Below are positions 58,180 to 64,000 of a DNA stretch of 64,000 nucleotides, one piece after another. The stretch is from Ditylenchus dipsaci (taxonomy: Eukaryota > Nematoda > Chromadorea > Rhabditida > Anguinidae): NCBI GenBank assembly GCA_004194705.1, contig SADC01000070.1:496001-560000 (forward strand), read 5' to 3'. The notes under the pieces are model-generated. The model did not search any database. It saw nothing but the letters and a program-made list of their open reading frames with translations, and was not told the DNA's origin. The stretch's first letter is position 1, and every line of letters starts with the position of its first letter. The translations under genes were made by a program, and so were the position numbers.

Positions 58180-58345
58180 TGACAAAAATTTGAATTGGCG
58201 GGGAGACTTCTCTTTCGTCTAATGCTGTACTCTTTGGAGTTATTTCAAACTACTCCAAAGAGTTCAGGGAGAGACGAAAGAGAAGTGTCCGCCGCCAATT
58301 CAAATTTTGCACATGTCGGTATGAGCATAAAAACCATGGTACTTT
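58180..58345. repeat. Foldback hairpin
   Basis: ATTTGAATTGGCGGGGAGAC and CTCTTTCGTCTAATGCTGTAC pair with inverse copies at 58262-58310; member of the 4.84 and 55.9 kb hairpin family. Confidence 0.65.
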
Positions 58346-59540
58346 GAAGCACTTGTAATCGAGAAAAAGTTATTGCTTTAGAGTCTACACAAATTTAAAC
58401 GCTTCAGAATGAATTTAATTCAAATTCAAATTTTTGGCGTTGTGCTATTTGTTACATTCCCTCTTTATGTGTAGGATTCTCATTCTCACTCTTATGTCAT
58501 TGTGACTCTCATTGTCAATCTCGTTCTCATTTTCCTAACTGTTCAACTAACTGTATGCGAACAAATCGATTGTTTTGAAGAAACGAAGTAGTATCTTGTT
58601 AACAATCAATAAAATCTGAGTCTGTGTTTGTTATTTTGAGATTAATTGACTCTAGCCACTAAACTCTAAGCATTTTGAACCACCCTAAACAACCTTTGCT
58701 ACCTGAACATCCCAAACTATCCTAGAATTCCTCGACCTACCGAGACCCAAAACTGAGAGTGGGTACTTCTGCTCGAGGTGGATATCCACCTGGATGATCT
58801 AAAAAAACTTTTCGTTAAAATCGACAAACAAACCATTTTCCTAACCTAAAATCCTGTAAGAAATGAGGTTTGTCAGAACTAAAATTGCGATTTTACTCAC
58901 CCAAACGCCCGAGACATCCACATGGATGGCAAACAAGCCATTTGTTCCGATGTAAATTTATGAAAAAAATTGAGCTTTACAGGACGGAATTTGCGGTATG
59001 ACCTACCTTAACCCAAAGACCCGGGTAGCTACCAGCTTTATCCACCTGGATACCCTGGGAAATAACATTCAGTGAAATCAAAAAGGTTACGCTGCCATTC
59101 GTACAATCGCGTTGGTGATTGTGTTCGTGAGACTGAAATCGTGGTCTCACTCACCTCAACAGAAAAATCTGGAATGACTACAACCTGGTCATTTGGATAC
59201 CCACTTGGCCACTACCTAAGTGTTACTACCTAGCATCTTGCACCTGGCAACGGATACCTAGTCCCTTTTTCGGCACTAATAACCTTGTCCTATCTAAATA
59301 CTCTTTGGTATGTACCCACATCCTTTGAAAACTATTTTAGAAAAAATTGTTGAAACCACCGGGATTTGAACATGTAACCAAAAGTATAGGATTTTTAAAT
59401 TGAGGCCAAACGCGTCGAAACACAAGAGAGTCTTAAATTTTATCCCTACATCAAGTCTTTCTTTTCTGTCCAACCTAACATTTAACTAACTTAGACTCTG
59501 CCTTATCTAGAAAAAGACAATAAATAACAATATGCTTTAT
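58346..59540. repeat. Inverted copies of the 145-bp intron-like units plus spacer
   Basis: 58740-59250 holds three degenerate inverted units with ATATCCACCTGGATGATC and CATCCACATGGATGGC blocks, related to 37.14-37.55 kb. A tRNA-like box B on the minus strand (GGTTACATGTTCAAATCCCG) lies at 59358-59379. 58346-58740 shows nothing beyond short TCTCATTCTCA repeats. Confidence 0.5.
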
Positions 59541-60230
59541 GGGATGCCCACAATGCATCCGTATCCGTGTCCGCGTCCGTAATACGGACCGTGTTCTCGC
59601 CCACAATAGACCGTGTCCGTGTCCGTAAACCGCGCCGTGAAACGGAACGGATTGCCACCCACAATGGGCCGTATCACGGTCCGTGAACACGGACCGTGAT
59701 ACGGTCCGTCAATATTTTTGGGCCGATTTTTTAGTTAGCAGATAAATTTATTTTTTTGCATGTCGTTTTCAGTTTAATCGAACGCCCAAATTTATGAGCA
59801 GCATTTCTGTAAAAAAACACCGGAAAAAGAATCGTGAAAACACAGAATGCAGAGTCGATAATTTTTCAACACGGACCGTGTTTTTCGTACGGTCCGTGAT
59901 TTTTGGGCAGGAGTAGCTCAGATGGCACAAGCCAAATTTGCGTTTTCTTAACTTCTAAGAGCGTTTTAAGCCTTTCAAACAATAAAAAAACATGTTTTAA
60001 ACGAGTGCTCTTACATTTTCGGCCAACAAAAATTTTCACCGCAAATGGATTTTTCGTTTTAGGACACAGGAAAATAGTATTGGAGGAGCTGGATACCTTA
60101 TTTTATTTATATAACAGTGTTCTTCTTCGTTTTGGTCACTATAGCTGGGTTTGCTTCATGCAGTAGTCCCCAATTAGCAAAACTATCTACAAATTCTTCC
60201 TGACTATAGTCACTAGGTACCTTTCTAGGG

Positions 60231-60669
60231 GGTAGGGTCACATTTCATTTCGCGAAATTTCATATCCTGAGATTTCATTTCGCAACGTTTTATTCATTTT
60301 CTCTGATTTTTTGCAGACTTTTTTTAAAAAAGTTTTTATTATCTGATAGCTAAAATTTCAGGCCACAAAATGGTATATTTTAGGCTGGGGTTGAAAAAAT
60401 TTCGGCCTATGGGATGGCTTTTTGTTTAAAACCATCTATTTTTGGAAAAATGCCACCGGCCAACCAAGCATTTCACCAAAAAGCTAGCCTTTAGGCCAAC
60501 ATATTTTCAAACCCCAGCGCGGAAAACACCATTTTGTAGCCTGAAATCCTAGCTATCAGATAGTAAAAACTTTTTTCAAAAGCCTGAAAAAAATCAGAGA
60601 AAATATTCGAAACATTGCGAAATGAAATCTCAGGATATGAAATGTCGCGATATGAAATGTGACCCTACC
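60231..60669. mobile_element. Merlin-like foldback, 8-bp TSD
   Basis: Ends GGTAGGGTCACATTTCAT are flanked by TTCTAGGG at 60223-60230 and 60670-60677. The arms, about 200 bp, are close to complementary. Confidence 0.85.
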
Positions 60670-60677
60670 TTCTAGGG

Positions 60678-61191
60678 TGGTTTACCTTGGTAACCTAAGG
60701 CAAAAAGTCGATTTTAGGTCAACATTTTTTGGTCAAAAATAATCGAGCACCCCCTAAATCATTTTTTCTATCATGTTTCTCGGCTTAAAACGGTCTCAAA
60801 ACTTGATGAGACGCGATTTTGGGTTATGCAATCTGAGCTACTCGGGCCAATGCCGCATCCGCCCAATTGTCGTGTTCGGCAAACGCCAGCCTAGTGCTGT
60901 TCCAGCGTGCATCTCCACTCATCTTTATCAAAATTTTCAAACCCGCAGTGACTTGATCAGTACTTTATTTTGCAACCCTGAATCTTAGCTAAATGATTTT
61001 TCAAAAATTAAAAAAAATAATAGCCATTACCGAGTGAGGGGGCAAAAAAAAACGCACCCTAAATGTTTTGATGTTCTTGCTACCGAGACGGACACTGGGC
61101 ACCGGGTTTTAGGCTTACCCCTACCGTACTTCTTCATTAGGTTCAGAGCCAATAGTCCCTAAGGCATCTCGCATTTTATGCCACGGACCAA
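60678..61191. other. Interior of the 59.5-62.0 kb element, unresolved frame
   Basis: A plus-strand frame (60773-60988) is open with LCNLSYSGQCRIRPIVVFG-like text but no family or splice context was recognised. Otherwise non-coding. Confidence 0.3.
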
Positions 61192-61199
61192 TTGAACTT

Positions 61200-61613
61200 G
61201 GTACTTATTGGGTTGGGGTCACACCTCATATTTTTTTACAAAACAGCGACACATACTAATTTTATTCAATAGTTCCTCAATTCTATCAATCAATATCACT
61301 TTTCGCGCACATAATATTCAGATACTTGCTTCCAAATATGATAGAACACATCAGCACCGTCAAATAATTTTCGCCATAGGAATTCTTCAATGTAACTGAT
61401 TAAGTGGGAGCGGGCTGTACCATATTCTTTCTTATTTTTTTGTTGAACGATCTTAGGTTGAACGATCGAAACTCCTCCATTTTAATTCTAAATATCAAGA
61501 AAAAATAGAGAAAACAGTTTACACGAAAATAATAAGGCCGTAAAAAGAAAAGAGACGTTAAAAAATTGATCATACACCAAAAATATGAGGTGTGACCCCA
61601 ACCAATAAGTACC
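61200..61613. mobile_element. Merlin-like element, 8-bp TSD
   Basis: Ends GGTACTTATTGGGTTGGGGT and GGTACTTATTGGTTGGGGTC (reverse complement) are flanked by TTGAACTT at 61192-61199 and 61614-61621. TCACACCTCATATTT continues both ends. Interior non-coding. Confidence 0.85.
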
Positions 61614-62260
61614 TTGAACTTTTTCATTTGCTACCACTCAGTAGGGCTATAATTTAAAAGCACTATGTCAGGAGAGACATTTTACGTAGAAAAAACCAAA
61701 TTGAGAACGAAAAAATAAAAAGAAACCAAAATGAGCTTACAGAGCCCTTCATTGGAGAGATCTGGGCTAGGGATTTCCGACGAAAAATATTACGTTTTTT
61801 GTTGGTTTACGGCATAACAATGTATTCTATAATATTACAAATCTCGATTTTAGGAAAAAACAGGTCAAAAATTAACTATCCGTGTTGTGGTCCGTAAAAC
61901 GGGCCGCAACACGGACCGTTTTACGGACGCGGATACGGCCCATTGTGTGGAAATACACGGACCGTTTTACGGCTCGCGTTTACGGACACGGACGCGGATA
62001 CGGATCCATTGTGTACAGCCCATTCGTTTTTTTTCCGCTACTGTAGTTTCACAATGAGAAAGAGAGTCATAATGACATGAGAGTGAGAATGAGAATTTTT
62101 TCAAAATGAGAATGAGATTACAGAATGATAATGAGAATGATTCTCACTCTCATTATCATTTTGAGACACTTCTCATTTTCACTCTCATTATCATTCTGAT
62201 AATTCTCATTATTATTGTAAACCTGTTCTCATTCTCATTTTTGAAAACACTGGATGTAAG

Positions 62261-62890
62261 TAGTCATGGTGCAGTGAAAATATTGGGTTGGTCCATTAGT
62301 TCGCGGTCGGTTATACACAACTCACAAGGTTTCTGCATGGTTTTATAAGTTTTTACTAATACATGTCATTAAAAATTAACAGATGGATTTCGAAATCAAA
62401 ATTTCATTTGTAAAATTAGGACCAAACTTTTTGATGGGTTTCCAAATTGCAATCTTGTGTTTTGAATACAAAACCCATCAAAAAATTTTTTCTGATTTTA
62501 CAAATTAAATTTTGATTCCGAAACCCATCTGTCAATTTTTAATGACATTTATTATTAAAAACTTATGAAACCGATGCAGAAACCTTGCGAAATGTGTATA
62601 ACCAACCGCGAACTCATGGACCAACCCAATAGGATAAGTTGTCCGATCTGGCAATGTCGAGCAACGTTGGGCTCGACTAGTGAACGGTTCTATATTTTGA
62701 AAAAATTTTACATGCAAACAAAAAGCAATTCAAAACATTATTGTCAAAATTAGGGTGGTCCCGCGCGAATTCATAATTTCCAAATTTCTGTGCGTATCAA
62801 GTTGCATGGTCCTTTATTCAACCATTGATTTGTTTAAGATTGATGTGGAAAGCGCCGCTTCTCCAGGAAATAGTATTGTGGAGTGAATAG
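62261..62890. repeat. Inverted repeat and dispersed repeat upstream of the bHLH gene
   Basis: 62285-62640 is a foldback (TGGGTTGGTCCATTAGTTCG / CGCGAACTCATGGACCAACCCA-like, arms about 140 bp). 62640-62815 is a copy of the GTTGGGCTCGAC family ending CATGGTCCTTT. From 62816 the sequence is single copy and may hold the 5' exon of the next gene. Confidence 0.6.
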
Positions 62891-63316
62891 TGACTCCAAA
62901 CGCCAGGCTCGTGCTCAGCACAATGCTTTAGAGCGCCGGCGGAGGGACAACATCAAAGATATGTTAGTAATTTGTTTTTAATTCAACTTTTGCTGAAAAC
63001 AAGAATCGGTTTTCAGGTATACTTCTCTGAAAGATGAGATTCCTAATTTCAGCAACGATCGGGTATGCCAACTTTTTTGCAAATATTATCCCCTTCAAAT
63101 TGAATTATGAAAAATTTAAAGGCTTCTCGAGCCCAAATACTCAAAAAAACCATCGATCAAATTCAAGAGAGCAATGCTGAGGTGGAGGAACTCAATAAAG
63201 AGCTGAAACAAATTGAAGAGACTAACCGGAAAATGAGGGAGAAACTGCAGCAAAAGAAGGCTATGAAGGAAAGGGATATGGATGGCAATACTGCTTCATT
63301 TAGTGGCGGTCAATGA
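62891..63316 (+). CDS. Max-like bHLH-leucine-zipper factor (5' end unresolved)
   Basis: Max proteins bind E-boxes (CACGTG) as homodimers or with Myc/Mad-type partners in the nucleus (family knowledge). Exons 62891-62962, 63017-63062 and 63122-63316 join in frame. The basic region and helix 1 read RAQHNALERRRRDNIKDMYT (H, E and R of the H-x-x-x-E-R-x-R-R E-box contact set present). The loop is SLKDEIPNFSNDR and helix 2 starts ASRAQILKKTIDQI, with the intron at the Max position before ASRAQIL. A coiled-coil zipper follows (EELNKELKQIEETNRKMREK), then a short tail to TGA. The initiating ATG is not certain; upstream sequence KIDVESAASP (from 62842) resembles a Max N terminus but is in another frame. 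Confidence 0.88.
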
Positions 63317-64000
63317 TGAAAAATGTATTCTAATGTCAGTATACAATGTGTTTTTTAAATTTTTAATGGAAATCTGTAAATAATTTCTCCAACATATTAA
63401 GATTGCCAAAATAAATGCCGTAAAAGCGGGGCTTCCAGCAGTGTTGTCAAAATAAAAACGAGAACATGATGGAAATCAAAGTTTTCAGGGAGAAAATGAG
63501 AAATTTTCATTAAGAAAAGGCGGGATGGCGGGGTATTCGCTATTAGCACCGAAAATTCTCATTTTCACTTTCTCATACTAAATAAAAATGAGAATTTCTC
63601 ATCTTCATTCATCTTGAGAAAAGGAAAATAAGAATTCTCATTTTTCACTGAAAATTCTTATTTTTATCGCTTACTTATATCGATTACTTATCTTACTTAT
63701 TTAGAAAAGTACTCAGGCTGCCCTCATACTCTCGCGGGACACGGTACACGGGACAAGTGCCCCTAAAGCCACGGGAATCCTGCCGACAAATTTAAGAGTT
63801 AATCGACCCTACTCTACACGATAGAATTACAGTCAACTCTCGCTATAACGGCACCCCAGTATAACGGCACTTCCACTATAACGGCACTTTGAAGACGATT
63901 TTGTTGGCCAGCAAAGAAATAAGGCAATCCTCACTTCCACTATAACGGCACTTCCACTACAACGGCACCTTGAGGACGATTTGTACAATGAAATTTACTC
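63317..64000. repeat. 3' flank with two element ends running off the window
   Basis: AATAAA-type signal at 63410 (AAAATAAATG) may end the bHLH transcript. CAGTGTTGTCAAAATAAAAA at 63439 resembles the CAGTGTTTTCA hAT-like ends and is followed by GAGAATTTCTCAT repeats. CAGTCAACTCTCGCTATAAC at 63830 (TA before) starts a pogo-like element with CACTATAACGGCAC units that continues past 64000. Confidence 0.55.

Larger units (their letters stand above)
59541..62025. mobile_element. Element with ACGGACCGTG minisatellite ends
   Basis: Left end GGGATGCCCACAATGCATCC and right end (reverse complemented) GGGCTGTACACAATGGATCC both lead into GTATCCG/GTCCGTGTCCG arrays (59560-59710 and 61880-62005). The GG start fits the Merlin-like group, but the flanks match poorly (ATGCTTTAT and ATTCGTTTT), so the duplication is not established. 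Two smaller elements with clear duplications are nested inside. Confidence 0.55.
55480..62252. mobile_element. Possible large hAT-like element with GAGAATGA minisatellite ends
   Basis: Ends CAGTGTTTTCAAAAATGAGA at both sides (right end reverse complemented) are flanked by CATGTAAG (55472-55479) and GATGTAAG (62253-62260). Arms repeat GAGAATGAGAGTGA (55497-55600 and 62055-62245). If these are partners, all repeats in between are later insertions. No transposase was found. Confidence 0.5.

Overview
This is a repeat-dominated piece of an invertebrate nuclear genome, probably from a nematode. Introns are short (mostly 45-150 bp) with TTTTCAG-type acceptors, all confident genes are animal housekeeping genes, and no prokaryotic signal is present. 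The species is not identifiable from the sequence.

Host genes: a MYST histone acetyltransferase of the Tip60/KAT5 type (15.73-18.09 kb, minus), a small unrecognised membrane protein (39.31-40.22 kb, minus), the ribosome-biogenesis GTPase BMS1 (42.26-47.08 kb, minus) and a Max-type bHLH-zip factor (62.89-63.32 kb, plus, 5' end unresolved). An unidentified two-exon reading frame lies at 7.56-8.13 kb.

Everything else is layered mobile DNA, and many ends can be fixed to the base by target-site duplications (TSDs). (1) Nine elements have ends starting GG (one side of the 6.2 kb copy lacks a G) and 8-9 bp TSDs, the signature of the Merlin superfamily; several carry minisatellites as terminal repeats. 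A Merlin/IS1595-type transposase fragment sits in one of them. (2) hAT elements: one long copy (10.886-14.222 kb), one copy whose nine exons join into a single 661-codon frame (48.207-51.266 kb), two transposase fragments and several foldback derivatives, with 8-bp TSDs. (3) A MULE-type transposase gene (27.9-31.1 kb) whose first exon is split by a 1.2 kb insertion. (4) Pogo/Tigger-like and TACCGTATTT-type MITEs with TA target sites.

The most unusual system is a family of four elements ending CACGGCCC or CACAGCCC with two different subterminal regions (here called X and Y). Just inside the Y end each has a splice acceptor and a first exon starting M-x-x-T-R; in three of them this exon is 171, 172 and 172 nt. 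What follows differs: a transposase-like gene (2.4-3.9 kb), a broken histone H3 (8.65-9.24 kb), RNA polymerase II and histone H2B pieces (34.26-34.71 kb), or a proteasome-beta-like gene (32.7-35.6 kb). One copy sits inside another with an AACT duplication that restores the reading frame when removed. This looks like a gene-capturing transposon family, possibly Chapaev/CMC-like.

A second candidate for new biology is a dispersed repeat of about 250 bp, present six times. It has a perfect 5' splice-site sequence at the base of a long hairpin whose apical part varies while staying paired, followed by a second hairpin; it resembles a small structured RNA such as a spliced-leader or U-type RNA.
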